From Cryptomeria japonica (Eukaryota; Streptophyta; Pinopsida; Cupressales; Cupressaceae), in contig NC_081415.1 in the NCBI RefSeq assembly GCF_030272615.1, positions 104,152,796-104,216,795 on the forward strand: a stretch of 64,000 bases of DNA, in the 5' to 3' direction. Under the pieces are notes generated by a model, which saw nothing but the letters and a program-made list of their open reading frames with translations, did no database searches and was not told where the DNA came from. The translations under genes and the position numbers were made by a program. Of the stretch, positions 1 through 12,296 are shown piece after piece. Numbering within the stretch: position 1 is the stretch's first letter; every line of letters starts with the position of its first letter.

Positions 1-690
1 AAATTACAATGGTTATCTCCTGCCATCACACCTGCATACGTGCCTGCAGATAATGAATCTATTTTGCCCATTGTGATCAATATTTTTCAGCTATATTAGC
101 ACCAATCTTGTTCTAGTTCTCATTTACAATGCTCTGCGTATTTTGAAATTGTTTCATGCCTCTTCACTATAATAATTAGGGTTTCTGAGAAACGATTATC
201 GACTGCACTTTCATTGCATTCTCTAGCTTTCTAATCTTTTATGCCAACTTCTCAATTGCTTATAGTTGTCTAAGTACAAAGAATTTTTCAAAGCCTTTTT
301 GTCATCGTTTCATTTGCTTGTAAAACCCCAACCCTAGAAATGGCAAAGTCCTCTAGTCTGGGAAAGAGAAAAATTTCCGAGGAGATTATTATCTAACTCC
401 CTAGATCAAATTATTTGGTTTTTGAAAAAAAAATTGTAACAAAACTTTTGTAGAAGAAAGTTAGGTGGGGTTTGACCTAAGAGGCTAAGGAATTTCTCAA
501 ACCCAAGAATCTTAAGCCTGAACTGGGAATCACTCATAATTGGGGGTCATGGTTATGTTTTAAGGACCACACCATTATATAAGAATTTTTGGTAGCCCTG
601 TTACCCCTAGATGTTTGTCTATTATTGTTCAAGACAAGGTAGCCTTCTATCTACCCAAATCTAGGTAGCCTTCTAATCTACGTTCAAATA
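1..690 (+). repeat. Tandem repeat copy 1, internally deleted
   Basis: Bases 1-410 match 692-1115 at an offset of about 691, and bases 404-680 match about 1957-2235. Copy 1 therefore contains the left and right ends of the unit but lacks the roughly 840 bp present in copy 2. The join lies near 408-412 at a short shared 'tcaa', which suggests a deletion at microhomology. The left part looks like a 5' flank/UTR leading to an ATG, and the right part is the 3' coding end. The window starts inside or at the edge of this copy, so its true left end is unknown. Confidence 0.85.
340..680 (+). pseudogene. Deleted copy of repeat-borne hypothetical protein
   Basis: An ATG at 340 opens a reading frame beginning M-A-K-S-S-S-L-G-K-R-K, nearly the same start as the copy at 1047. 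It is stopped after about 18 codons by TAA at a position where copy 2 has CAA (Gln). The middle of the gene is then missing, and the 3' coding remnant continues from about 404. I do not recognise the protein family. It is a dead copy, recognisable only by comparison with the neighbouring unit. Confidence 0.6.
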
Positions 691-2235
691 AGAATTACAG
701 TAGTTATCTCCCGCCATCACACCTGCATACGTGCCCGCACTTAATGAATCTACTTTGCCCATTGTGCTCAATATTTTTCAGCTATATTAGCATTGGTCTT
801 GTTTTAGTTCTTAGTTGCAATGCTCTACATATTCTAAAATTGTTTCATGCATCTTTGCTATCATAATTAATGTTTCTAAGAAACAATTATCGATTACACT
901 TTCATTGCATTCTCTAGCTTTCTGATCTTTTACGCCAACTTCTCAAATGGTTAAATAGTTGTCTGAGTACAAAGAATTTAGCCTGTGCTGAAATTTGAAG
1001 CCTTTTTGTCATCATTTCATTTGTTTGTAAAACCCTAACCCTGAAAATGACAGAGTCCTCTAGTCTAGGAAAGAGAAAATTTTCTGAGGACATTATTATC
1101 CAACTCCCTAGATCAATTGAGACATAGAAGAGGTCAAAGTTGGGGTCCAGGCTAAATGAATTCATTGTTGACCGAACTGTATGTATCAAGGATGCACTGA
1201 TCCCACCATGGGTTTTCAGTCTCTGGAGGAGAGGCTATAATAAGAAGGAAAGAGTTCTAGTGTCCAATGTATGGAATTGCAATTTGGCAAGACTTGTGGT
1301 GCCAAATATCTATGTAAATACTGAACTAGTTGTTGCAATCACTATAAATTACAAGCGTGATACTAGGGAGATTGTGTCCAATGAAGGTGGTAAATTAACA
1401 AAGATCGCCAGAGATGTCATCAACGAAGTGTTCATGCTCAACCCTAACATAGATTGGGTTATTGATCTGCAAGATCCAGATATGGAGTATAAGAAGAATG
1501 AGCTCTCGTAGAGGAGAAAATTGGCATCATTTAGGACTCCACATCTAAAGGGGGATAATAGAAAATTGACATCAAAGTAAACTGCCCCTTACAACACAGA
1601 CTTATTTATCAACTACTTTTTGGACACATATTATGCTTTATATCAAGTCTGTGTTGCATATGCAAAGGACTTGATTCCAAACTAGATGTTGATGGTTTGT
1701 ATGGATATCCAGAGTTGGGATATCAACAAGCCTTTTGACTATGCTTCTATGGTAGCTCAGGGTTTGCATAATGCCCTATATGATTTCAAAATGGGCAAAT
1801 CGATAATCTTCAGGTATTATTCTCTCTTGATTCATATATTTATATACAAGGGTCTTAAGTTATGGCATCCTAGTTTGCAAATTGTAACCATGGCTAAAGG
1901 AGAGCAACTCCTGATTTAGGAATGGACCTATATTTGGGACTCACATATGAATGAGTCAAATTATTTGGTTTTTGAAAATTTCTTTATAAGAAAACTTTTA
2001 GTCTTTTGTAGAAGAAAGTTAGGTGGGTTCTAACCTAAGAGGCTAAGGAATTTCTAAGGCCCAAGGATCTTAAGATTTAACTGGGAATCACTCACAATTG
2101 GGGGTCATGGTTCTATTTTAAGGACCACACCATTATAAGAATTTTTTGTAGCCCTGTTAACCCTAGATATTTGCCTATTACGGTTCAAGACAAGGTACCC
2201 TTCTATCTACCTAGGTCTGGGTAGCCTTCTAATAT
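691..2235 (+). repeat. Tandem repeat copy 2 (longer unit)
   Basis: This unit begins with the same block as position 1 (shared 'gccatcacacctgcatacgt' and following sequence). It carries a gene-like segment and ends with the block also found at 404-680 (shared 'gggaatcactca', 'aggaccacaccatta' and 'ggtagccttctaat'). Together with copy 1 it forms a two-member tandem array. No LTR ends, terminal inverted repeats or target duplications could be placed. Confidence 0.85.
1047..2180 (+). pseudogene. Unrecognised repeat-borne protein, decayed reading frame
   Basis: One frame can be followed from ATG 1047 (M-T-E-S-S-S-L-G-K-R-K) through 1140-1511, 1512-1919 and on into the 3' block. It is interrupted only by TAG/TAA codons, at about 1125, 1509, 1578, 1683 and 1917. 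Coding character is suggested by the long frame and by conservation of the ATG and first residues in copy 1. Recognisable stretches include W-V-I-D-L-Q-D-P-D near codon 135 and an aromatic-rich F-R-Y-Y-S-L-L-I-H-I-F near 1810. I do not recognise the family. The original protein was probably at least 300 residues. A low-copy gene family or a transposon protein are both possible. Confidence 0.5.
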
Positions 2236-4612
2236 AATATGATCTTTGTTTTGCTGACCTCTCTTGACCTTCACCACATTCACGAGTCTTACCCTTCAAC
2301 CTGTTTGACATCTTTGACAAAATAAAGGCTGCAAGTGCAAAAAACTGTCTACTTGTTTAAGAGGCAATAATAGACTATAAGATTCATTGCCCCTAGGACC
2401 TAGAATCTAGATGTCTAAGGTCTCCCTACTCAATAAGAATGATCTAAAAATTGCTAAAAGATCAAGATGAATAATATTATAACACTTCAAAGAAACGATC
2501 ACTTACCTTTAGATTCTTAGAGAGTAGCATAGAGCAATAGTAGACGACAATGCAACAATGGTTGTTCATGTCTATAACTTGGCTATTGATCCGAATTGAG
2601 AGCTCCAAACCAACCAAATTGTGTAAATAAAAAATTTGATCTTTCATACAATCTTATACCAATCTATATTTGGCAAATATTGGGGGAATTTTAAATGGTA
2701 TACCAAAAATTTGACGAATCCTGCTTAATTCTAACACGTCTTATGGAAAACATTGGGCAAATGAAACATCGATAAAACATATACGTTGTAATTTACTAGG
2801 CAATTATGGATTGTCCATTGGGATGAACTTATAATAAAATTGGCAAAATCAATCCTCCCACAACATTGAATGATTAAGGTATTAGCGAATATTTGGGAGA
2901 ATTATGACACTCTTCCAAAAAATGTCAGGCGAATTGGTGCCTCATGCAAATTTAACTATTGATGGATATTGGCGAATTACGTCGGTGCATTGAGGCATAC
3001 TTTCGAAAACTCAAGCAAAATATTAAATAGATTATTGTAATAACGCAAACTCTATTGGCGAAATCTTTAAATTGCTACAAAACATTAATAAAAATGAAGG
3101 CGAATTGAAATGCTTTTGATCAAAAATTTATAAAGTTGGGACGATCCGACCACCTCAATCGGTCCAACTTATTCGCCATTTTTAAAATGTCTAATATAAA
3201 ATATTCGTCAATTGGCGATTATTCACCACTAAAATTTTATTGGGTTAACAATTATGTTGCAACTATCATCAATGAGGAGAGATAACCCTTAAATGTGTCC
3301 TCCAAATCTGAAATGTGAGAATCCACAAACAAAGATGTAATGTTCAATAAATACAAAGGCTATGATTGATATTTTGGAGATAAAATTATTGAAATCTTTG
3401 AAATTATTTTTATTATTGTTTTTCTTCTAATTATGTTTATTTTTTTATTGTTTCTACTTTAACATGTTTAACTCATGTACATTCACATCCACACCAAAAT
3501 GGGAGAAAAATGTAAGAGTAAAAAGTGTATACCCTACTGTTTTACCATTTGACCCAAATTATCGATTAACTATTAGAAAAATAACTAAATCCATCCTTGG
3601 ACATTTATAAGCTATTTACCTATTTCTTTTTAAGGATTTCCTTTTCATCCTTACATATTTGACCCCAAGACTTTCAAAATCATATTTAATCATGGGTCTA
3701 AGATAACACTTGTTCAACTAATTGTTATGTGTTGATTCCTATGTGACTTTTATTTATTTATTTGTTTATGCCAAGTCTAAAGAGACATCACCCCATAGGT
3801 CATTTGCATCAACATTGTTTGTCACTATGAACATGTCGTTATCCAATTCATAATCACTTTTGCCTTTGTTATATATGATAAAAAAAATTGCACACCATCA
3901 AATCCAGAAGCATCAAAAGAATCACTCTTGCCTTTATTATAGCTTTATGCTATCTTTGCATATTCTAATTGCATTATCCTTTTGTCAATCACTTTTAAGA
4001 ACCCTAACTTCATTCTAAGTCCTTGCATATCTTTTGCAATTTATTTCAAGCTACAAGTTTTTAAGCTCCAAGCTACACTCATTAGGACAATGCCTAATCC
4101 ATTCATTACATGTTATCTTCCATACTTTAATAAAATATACATTGATTTAAAACTACGGCCTTGTCATAAGGAGAATATCCTTGCTTAGCAAACTCTCAAA
4201 GGCATTTATAAACATTGCCAATATTTATTGTGAGTCCAAACATAAAGACAAATCTTTATTTGTAGACATAAAATGTTTACAAGTCATAAGTTTTTTTTAG
4301 GTAAAAGTTCATTTCAACGCACACAAATATGGTTTGATCCATTTATTTGCTTGCAAATTCAACCTAGCCAAGTTGTGATTATGACCCACCTTAAGTTATA
4401 TCATTCTACTTCTATTGCATTTAAGTTTGAGTGATCCTAAACAACAATCAAAAGTTATGATCAAAATAGTAAACAACTATGTATCAACACTAAAAACAAA
4501 CTAAGTACTTCCATTTCTTTTTATTTTTAATTTTCTTAATTCCTAAAATCATCTAGCACATCTTTAAATTAAATTATGTTACTTGAACATATGAGATTTC
4601 CACAACCCATTG
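2236..4612. other. AT-rich intergenic DNA, no gene seen
   Basis: No convincing coding region. The part 2640-3240 repeatedly uses the word 'ggcgaat' in an otherwise AT-rich background and may be an old decayed repeat. ORFs here (for example 3982-4188) are short and have no recognisable domain. Confidence 0.6.
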
Positions 4613-4757
4613 AATTTTTTATGTGAGCAAATTTGTGGAATCGATTGCATGAGAGTTTTTTGGATCAACATTTGGGATCACACTCCATGATCCACCATCA
4701 GAATGAATGAGAGCACATGAAGCAAAATATTCCAGAAATTTGCTCACATAAAAAATT
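4613..4757. mobile_element. Small palindromic MITE-like element
   Basis: A perfect 22-bp inverted repeat bounds a segment of about 145 bp: the left arm 4613-4634 begins aattttttatgtgagc and the right arm 4736-4757 is its exact reverse complement. The interior also contains partial complementarity (ggatca/tgatcc words). The 14-bp word aaattatgttactt occurs shortly before the left arm and again at the right edge. No coding capacity. A foldback or MITE-type element is the simplest reading, but a clear target duplication could not be fixed. Confidence 0.55.
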
Positions 4758-5453
4758 ATGTTACTTATTAAACTTTAATTAAAGAAATCATTTTATTTAT
4801 TTATTAAAAGATCTCTTAAATAATCTTTAATTTCTTCCCATATTTACCACCTTCTATAATGTTATAGTCCATGAAATATTTCAACAAGAGCTGACAAAAA
4901 AAATTAAGAGCATTTTAAAGCAAGTGGCTCCATGAATTTATGAAAGTTGGCGATCTTATTAAAAAAATAATAACAATTAATGCTAAATAATTAACTATTA
5001 TTTTTATGTTTTGGAAATATATGATTGAACATAATTTTTTCAATCTTTAGATGAAAATATAAATTTAAAAAAAAATCCTAAATTAATGAATTAAAATTTT
5101 AAAAGTAAAAAGTAAAAACTCCTCTCCATCTAATTTCTTTTTAATTTATCTTATAACAAAAAATAAAATAATATCATGTAAAAATAATGTTAAAGATCCT
5201 CCATAAAAGAACATTTTAATAAATTTAAATTAACCGTTTTCATATTAATTTTTCAAAATATTTTCATCATTATGATTTGTTTATTTTATTTTATTTGCTT
5301 TTCCATCAATTTGAGCACCATCAATTCAAATTAGTTAATAATAAGCCCTAAAGTTCAGTTACAACCGAACCAGGGTTCACTTTAACTCCCCCGGTTAGGT
5401 TTTATATCCGCTGATTACTTTTTCTGGTATTTAAACATAATTATGTGCCGTCG
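4758..5453. other. AT-rich upstream region of eIF5 promoter
   Basis: Very AT-rich DNA with homopolymer A and T runs and no coding signal. From about 5340 composition shifts to less AT-rich sequence (ccgaaccagggttc, cccccggttagg) leading into the TATA box, so the last ~110 bp are probably promoter-proximal. Confidence 0.5.
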
Positions 5454-5463
5454 TATAAAAATA
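5454..5463 (+). promoter_or_regulatory. Putative TATA box of eIF5
   Basis: TATAAAAATA lies about 30 bp upstream of a pyrimidine/CA-rich stretch (ttcaatacaatcctgcgcc) that could hold the start site. It is followed by a leader with a good splice donor. It is assigned to eIF5 because that is the only gene downstream on this strand and no other start region nearer the CDS looks promoter-like. Inference only. Confidence 0.45.
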
Positions 5464-5487
5464 AAGCATATTCAATACAATCCTGCG

Positions 5488-5589
5488 CCTACACAAATCA
5501 GAGATCTCTGGTTCGAATAGCATTTAGCGCATATTTCTGAGAATTTATTCGAGGGGGAGATCCAAGGAGAAAGATTTCTTGTAAATAAG
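5488..5589 (+). other. Putative non-coding leader exon of eIF5
   Basis: A less AT-rich segment after the TATA box (gcctacacaaatcagagatc, then a purine-rich gagggggagatccaaggag) ends at AAATAAG|GTACGG, a good plant 5' splice site with GT at 5590-5591. The following DNA turns sharply T-rich, as expected of a plant intron. The start coordinate is approximate. Confidence 0.4.
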
Positions 5590-8500
5590 GTACGGAGAAA
5601 CGCAGATTTATTTATAATTTGTTCTAATTTATCGCACTGCTTTGTATTTTATTTTATTTGGTTTTGATTTATTGTTGTTTTCGTCATTGTTTATGTATAG
5701 CTGTTTTTCATCGTTTGTTGATTGATTCGTTGAAATCCGTCTGTTTATCTGTGCTTAAAAGATTTATATCTTCGCTTGAAATTTTATTTTTCCAATTTTG
5801 GTTTATAAACTTGTTTATTTTTTTATATACTCATCATTCCAGGTTTTCATTTCATTTTTGTGGGTTCTTAAAAATTAGTTTTCTTTATTTTTATTTATGC
5901 CCGCTATTACAGGTACTTATCTCTCATTTTTTATGATTCAAAAAAATCTTTATTTTAAGCGAATTGTGATGCATAAGAATTTTTGTATTGATTCTGTTGT
6001 GTCCAAGGAAAATATATAACTATATATATTATTGCAATGTAATGGATCCTTTTTAGGAACCTAATTTATTTTCAGATATTATGTTTATTGCATGTTTATT
6101 TTCATATATTTTGTTTAGTGCAGGTTTTTATCTTATTTTATGATTTGGAAAGACAGATGCTTCCAAGCTTAAGCTCATTTTAAATTGATTTGGTTGCATG
6201 AGAGCATTAATTTCTTCGTTCTTCGACATTTTAATTTAATTATAATTATAATGTCCGTTTGAAGGCTTATCACTATTTCTTATCACACGCTTTAACTATC
6301 CAGAGACAGATGTATCACCTCCTAATCTGTTTGTTGAATTCAAACCAAAAAATCTTTGGATCCTCGGAGAAAGAGAGGCTGATTGAACTATTATAATGCT
6401 CGAATTTTTCTACATATCTCATTCTCCTAACTAAACTACACCATTAGTGTGGCTTGAAGGGCAGAATTTAACATTCAACATGATCATCGATAAGAGAATA
6501 TAGCGGTTGCATTCGACAACAATTCAACGTTCATGGTTAAGTACTAATTCTTGAAGGATATATTCTGTATGCTAAGTTGTCAACAATAATAAGGAAACCA
6601 TCGAATTTCTATCCAGTGTGCAAATATTTGCCCTCAACTGGTACTCGCTTCCACCTAATTGCACAGCCCTGCCAATATTGCCTACAGGACAGTTGATACA
6701 CCTCTTTTAGAGGCTAACCTGCATTACAGTACCGTGAAATTTCATTATATGTCAGTCTGCGATATCATATTTGCATTTGGTAAAGATAAATCTGTTTGTC
6801 ATCTCCTCTTAGGGTAGCGCATACATTAGAATGGCTTCAACCTTAATAGTACGGTATTAATGGATGAGTAGCTAAAATCAAGCTATGGTTTAACTGTTAA
6901 CATGACAGCAAACACATAACAACAATCTTCATTGTGTATTATTTTGCATGACAAATACTTACAGATTTAACTAAAGAATGAGTCTTGAGAAAAGTGTATT
7001 CTTAATATTGTACAGATAAGTTGGCCTGCCTTTTGTCACTTCTCGCCTTTCTTTCTGCGCTTCCATATTTATTTTCCGAACCCCGGTGTCCTTCTATGCT
7101 CTTCATAAACGCAGTTTGTCGGTTGTATTATTTATTTAATGTGATTTAAACATTGACTTACACATGGATGAGATCTTCCTTTATGGAATTGTAATATGGC
7201 CATAGGTATGGACTTTTTACATTGTAGGAGTACTGAAACTGGTAAATTGGATATTAATTAATTGCCTAAGATATTAGTCACAAATTAATATGTATTAAAA
7301 ATACATTTAAGATGGCTTGTCGGGGGTGGGGGGTGCTCACAGCCAAGGCTAGTGCATTGACACAAATGCTTTTCATGAACATTTAAATTGAACAGTTCCA
7401 ATTGATATTAAAACGCTTACAATCAAATTGCAGAATACCTCATCTTGCACTTCGGCAACAACAAATTGCTCAATGCACCTCACACATAAGATCACAATAA
7501 TTAATATCCACATTATAATCTATAATACTTAAAACAATACCTGAGGTATATTTAGACAATCTTAATAATTATAACTGACTACAATCACATTCTAAGCAGT
7601 TCTCAGTTATAAGCAAAGATGCTGTTACATAATGCAATTGTCACAAAAATGCATAACTGAGAGAACAAACTTCTATTCCAGTCATAGTTATACCAATTAT
7701 CATAAATTCATTGAGGTGATTTCTACAAACAAGGTAAGATGGATCCTATTAACTTATCATTAACCTATTTTGTGTTTCTTTAGTCGAAGGGGTAAGTTTA
7801 TTTTAGGTCCGTTTTGATTTTTTTGCTGCTTTTTGTACTTTTTAATATAGGCTTGGAAGGACTTCCTGGTCTATATGAACCCATGCAGACCGTAAGTTCT
7901 CTTCTTAGTGGCATCTCATATGTAACCCTGATAACCCTAAAGGATCCTCATTTGTCCCAAACAGCTGAATCATGCCAGAAGTCTTTTGAGTGTCCAGGAG
8001 AAACTCCATGGTTAAGAATAGAATGTATTAAAAGAACTGTAAATTTCTTTCTTACAATCATCGGCCTCCTTGGAACACAGTAGGAGATAGGTTAATGTAA
8101 ATAGCTGAATGATAGCACTTGAGGTTCTCATTCATGCTTTCAGCAGCTGGCCTTACCTCTCAAACCTAGGCAAACCTGGGATTTGTTAATAGCGGCCTAA
8201 GTCAGAATGTAACACTTCTGGATTCACAACAATAATTGGAAGTATTACTGCGTATACAATGCCCTCTTTCAAACAAAGAAGATTGAAACAATAGCTCTCG
8301 TTATTTTTTAATATATTTTCCAAATTATTTTGGAGGAGAGGCATTTTCTTCATCTCATTGTTGAAAAAGGAAAAATAAAAATGTATGTTATACATTTGAC
8401 TTATAATCATATTAATAAACACCAAGAACTACACAGTTAGAACAGCATGTAGAAAAGATGTTCAAGTCCTATTAAGGGCATGGGACAAATTCAGCTAAAA

Positions 8501-10870
8501 CGATTGCGATGCTTCATAAAGGCAAAACCATTTTTCTTTTCTAGTCATATAAAGAGCTGTGTGATGACATAAAGAATCATCAAACCAACATAAAGAATCA
8601 TCAAACCATGGGCTTCAGCTCAATGCTGTGCCATAGCCTGTCATGGCCCGCCATAGAGAGCAAAACCCAGATTTACATGCAGACCTATTAATACAACCTG
8701 GGCGAGGGAATTGATGAGGGCCAACCCAGGTTTTTAATTAAAAACTTAGCAAAGGGTCGACCATAATAAAAGGACATCCTTATTAATTAGAGGGCGATCC
8801 GCAAACAAATGATAAGCAGCAATTATTATAATTAATGAACAGCGATTACACTTCATTTGTGTCTTGTAAGGAGATCTCTATTCAAAGAGAGTTGTAACAC
8901 TTCAAATTGAAAGGTTATGACCCCCACCATTGAAGGTATATGAGAAAGAAGATTTATTTTATAAGAAGCATGAATCAGCAACTGAACGATTGGATCATTT
9001 GTAAAAAGTGAAATATATTGGTTTGTAAAATAAACAGACCGGCAGAATCATCAATCAGCAAGTGGGATTGAATTTTTTTTAGAGAATCAATCGCCCATAG
9101 AACGATTGAATCATCAATGAAGACATCTATTTAGAATAAGAAAAAAATGAGAATTAAAATAAATCAAATTATAAAAAGGTACAGGTAAATACAGCAGAAA
9201 TAAATGAATTTAGAATAAAGATTGAGAGAAGAATTAAATATATTTTAGAAATATAGGATAAGTAATTATTTGCCTGATTTCCATCAGCAATCATGTCTGG
9301 AATCAATGCGAAATGTTTAATACGAAGGTGCAGAAGTACCAGTCTTCCCTCATCAAGTAGGCCACCCTAAGATGGATCGGCTGGAAATCCTGACAAACTT
9401 GTCGGCCAAGTGGCCGAATGGATTTGAGGTTCATTCCGTGCTCTTGGGCTTGGTTGAGGAGGAGAGTCTTCTGGTGTCTTATCAAGCTTTCCTATCGGAT
9501 TCCTAATATGCTATGAAATAGATATGAGTGATTTTAGGATACTTTGATTTTAATAAAGATCACTTGTATACGATCATAGATTCTTGATATTAATACTTTG
9601 ATGTTAAGTAATACTGTTTATAAGACCTAATTTAAAATTTTCTCTAAATTGACATTACAATTATGTAATTTTATTATAGAATTCTATTCGTAAAAAAAAT
9701 TGCATTTGTTGAAATTGTTAATTTTGAGGAAAATCAGGTATATCTTAAAGGGGACATCACATATCCAAAATGCTATTCTCACCTATTTACTTGTTTTCTC
9801 TGTGTCAAGAAAGAAAGCTTGCATTTGGAAGAGACTAACATGCCATGTGCACAATCTCAGAAATATCATTCTTCCCTTTTTCTTATCTTTGCTCATTGTT
9901 GAGAATGGACTTTTTAAGCCATGGGCTTAAACATGAGTTTTTAGGGTATGCAGTTTTAGGCTAAGATTGATTTGTTTGTGATTAATATGCATGGAAATTA
10001 ACGAGTTGTTGTGTATTGTTTTTTATGTGGTTTTTAAGACATTCTGCAAAACAAATTAACAGTTGAGGTTTGCATTGAATTCCATTTTGGTTTTCTCGTC
10101 TACATTCTTTTTTAAGTCTCTTTTCAATCTTTCCATGGAGTAGATTTGAAATTTTATATTGCTGCTGATGCCATATTATTTTGTAGATTTGCTATGACTG
10201 CCGAAAAAGTTCTATTTCATGTTAAATTTGCTAGGATATCTAATATGATATTTTCGTAGGCTTTCATTGTTTCTATGGTTGGTAGGTTGTAGGTAGTCCT
10301 TCAAAAATGTTGTTTCTGCTATTGTTAACATCATTTTTATTGCTATAATCTTTTCATTTACATCATTAAATATTTCATCTATTTTTATCGAATCTCTATG
10401 GAATGTTTCTGACTTCATTTTTTATTTTGCCACTTATCATTTCATCTTGCAATGTATACAATTACAAGCATTTTGTTTTGTGGGATTCTCATTTCGCATG
10501 TCAATATTATACTAGTGACCAAGTTGAGGTTTATTTCTTGTGCATTGCAGTCAAAGTGTTGAGCGCTCAGGTTGAAGATTCTTTTATGTCTGTAGTCTCA
10601 TTTCATCAGTGGGGTTGGTTGGAAGGTGTCATCCTACCTCAAATAATAGGAATAAACAATTTGGTCTTGAAAGTGGAGGGGATTGGCTGTATGCATTCAA
10701 GGCCAGGTCAAAACTTGAGGTGGTCTTTGGGTGGCAGTTGGATGCACCCATTTTTCAGTGCACTAGGAATAGGGTTAAAACGTCATCGAAGAAAACTTTC
10801 TTCTTGGAAGTCTTTTTGTAGTTCTTCAGTTCCTTTCTGAGCACCACAAGATATAATTTTACTTCTTCAG
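5590..10870 (+). other. Putative long 5'-UTR intron of eIF5
   Basis: This begins with gtacgg and a T-rich stretch and runs to acttcttcag (AG at 10869-10870), leaving a 43-nt leader before the eIF5 ATG. Alternative acceptors are tgcattgcag (ending 10550) and gttcttcag (ending 10829). No convincing coding region lies inside. ORFs at 5658-5936, 7814-8083, 9700-9930 and 10403-10840 are T-rich or featureless. The part 9300-9500 is locally richer in GC and may be an old gene or element fragment. The exon-intron model needs transcript support. Confidence 0.4.
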
Positions 10871-10913
10871 AATCTTGCTGTTTCCTTCCAAGTAATCGCC
10901 CGTCAGAGAAAAA

Positions 10914-12296
10914 ATGGCTCTCTTAAATATTGGAGAAAGTAACCGAGATGATGCTTTCTACAGGTATAAGATGCCTAAAATGATCACAAAAATTGAGGGC
11001 CGAGGAAATGGCATCAAAACAAATATTGTAAACATGGTAGATGTGGCTAAAGCACTTGGTAGGCTCCCTTCTTATACTACTAAGTATTTTGGATGTGAAC
11101 TGGGTGCTCAGTCAAAGTTTGATGAAAAAACTGGGACTTCTCATGTTAATGGTGCTCATGAAACTGCAAAACTATCTTCACTTCTGGAAATTTTTATTAA
11201 AAAGTATGTGCAGTGCCATAAATGTGGCAATCCCGAGACAGAGATCCTTATTTCTAAAACACAGATGATTACTTTGAAGTGTTCTGCTTGTGGATATGTT
11301 TCAGATGTTGATATGAGGGACAAGCTGACTACATTTATTTTGAAGAATCCCCCAGAGAAGAAGACAGGCAAGGATAAGAAGGCCTTGAGAAGAGCAGAAA
11401 AGGAGCGTTTAAAAGCTGGTGAGGCAGCTGACGAAGACATGAAAAAGGCTAAAAAAGATTCAAAGAAGAAAGGCCACGAGGGTTTGCTGCTTAAAGGCTC
11501 AAATAAAAAAACATCCTCTGATGAGGATCGTTCTCCTGTAAGCCAAGACGAGGGAGAGAATGATGATGATGATGTGCAATGGCTGACTGACGCTTCAGTT
11601 GAGGCTGCAAAGCAGCGAATTAAGGAGCAGCTGAATTCTGTTACAAGTGAGATGGTTATGTTGGAAAACCTTGACGATCATGAAAAAGATAAATCAAAAA
11701 TCTTTTCTATCAAGAATGGAGAACTTAAATCTGACAGCAACAGTAAAGGTGAGATTCAAGATAATGTATCTCTCAAGCAGCCAGGGAAGGATGTTGAAAT
11801 AGAGTCCAATCTGAAAGAACTACAGGAGTTGAGTATTCATGATGAGCTTGTCTTGTCGTTTAAGGATAAGATTCAGAAGAAATCATATAAACCAAGCCAA
11901 TTAGCATCTTTCATGCAGTCAAAGGATTCTCCTCCACAAGAACTTATGAATGCCTACTTTGAAGCTCTTTTTGAAGGTACTGGTAAAGGATTTTCAAAGG
12001 AGGTGAGCAAAAAGAAACAGTATTTGACTGAAGTTGTGCAGGATGAAAATTCTCAGATGCTGTTGCTCAGGGCTGTTGATGCATTTTGTAATCATGCCCG
12101 AGTTGAAGCTGTCAAGGAGGTCAGCTTAGTTTTGAAATTCTTGTATGACCAGGATGTATTGGAAGAAGAAATCATATATGAATGGTTTGATAAAGGTTCT
12201 GCAGAAGTGGGAAATAAGGCATCTCCAATTTATAAAAATGTCAAACCACTTGTTGAATGGTTGAAGAATGCTGAGGCTGAGTCTGAGGAGGATTAG
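10914..12296 (+). CDS. eIF5: Eukaryotic translation initiation factor 5 (eIF5)
   Basis: A complete 460-residue ORF. eIF5 is the GTPase-activating protein for eIF2-GTP-Met-tRNAi in the 43S/48S complex and also bridges eIF2, eIF3 and eIF1. Residues 1-150 form the N-terminal GAP/zinc domain: D-A-F-Y-R-Y-K-M-P at 13-21 holds Arg17, equivalent to the catalytic Arg15 of yeast; G-R-G-N-G-I-K-T at 29-36 and [10 protein letters not shown] near 57-66 are family signatures; the zinc site is C101-x2-C104 and C123-x2-C126; F-I-L-K-N-P-P ends the domain. A Lys-rich linker (about 148-200) and an acidic stretch (D-D-D-D-V-Q-W) follow, then a W2/HEAT domain (about 300-455) and the typical acidic tail E-S-E-E-D. 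Length fits plant eIF5. The start follows a purine-rich 'gagaaaaa' leader and matches the family N-terminus. There are no introns in the CDS and no frame damage, poly-A tail or flanking duplication, so a retrocopy is not indicated. Confidence 0.97.
   Translation: MALLNIGESNRDDAFYRYKMPKMITKIEGRGNGIKTNIVNMVDVAKALGRLPSYTTKYFGCELGAQSKFDEKTGTSHVNGAHETAKLSSLLEIFIKKYVQCHKCGNPETEILISKTQMITLKCSACGYVSDVDMRDKLTTFILKNPPEKKTGKDKKALRRAEKERLKAGEAADEDMKKAKKDSKKKGHEGLLLKGSNKKTSSDEDRSPVSQDEGENDDDDVQWLTDASVEAAKQRIKEQLNSVTSEMVMLENLDDHEKDKSKIFSIKNGELKSDSNSKGEIQDNVSLKQPGKDVEIESNLKELQELSIHDELVLSFKDKIQKKSYKPSQLASFMQSKDSPPQELMNAYFEALFEGTGKGFSKEVSKKKQYLTEVVQDENSQMLLLRAVDAFCNHARVEAVKEVSLVLKFLYDQDVLEEEIIYEWFDKGSAEVGNKASPIYKNVKPLVEWLKNAEAESEED

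Noticed and set aside
7320-7337. G-quadruplex candidate (gggggtgggggg)
   Set aside because: Only two G-runs, too few for a canonical intramolecular quadruplex.
10403-10840. 145-aa ORF just upstream of eIF5
   Set aside because: No domain; lies in the probable leader intron or 5' UTR. Considered as an upstream ORF, but its status depends on an unmapped splice acceptor.
11041-11440. ORFs overlapping eIF5 in other frames
   Set aside because: Shadows of the well-supported eIF5 CDS.
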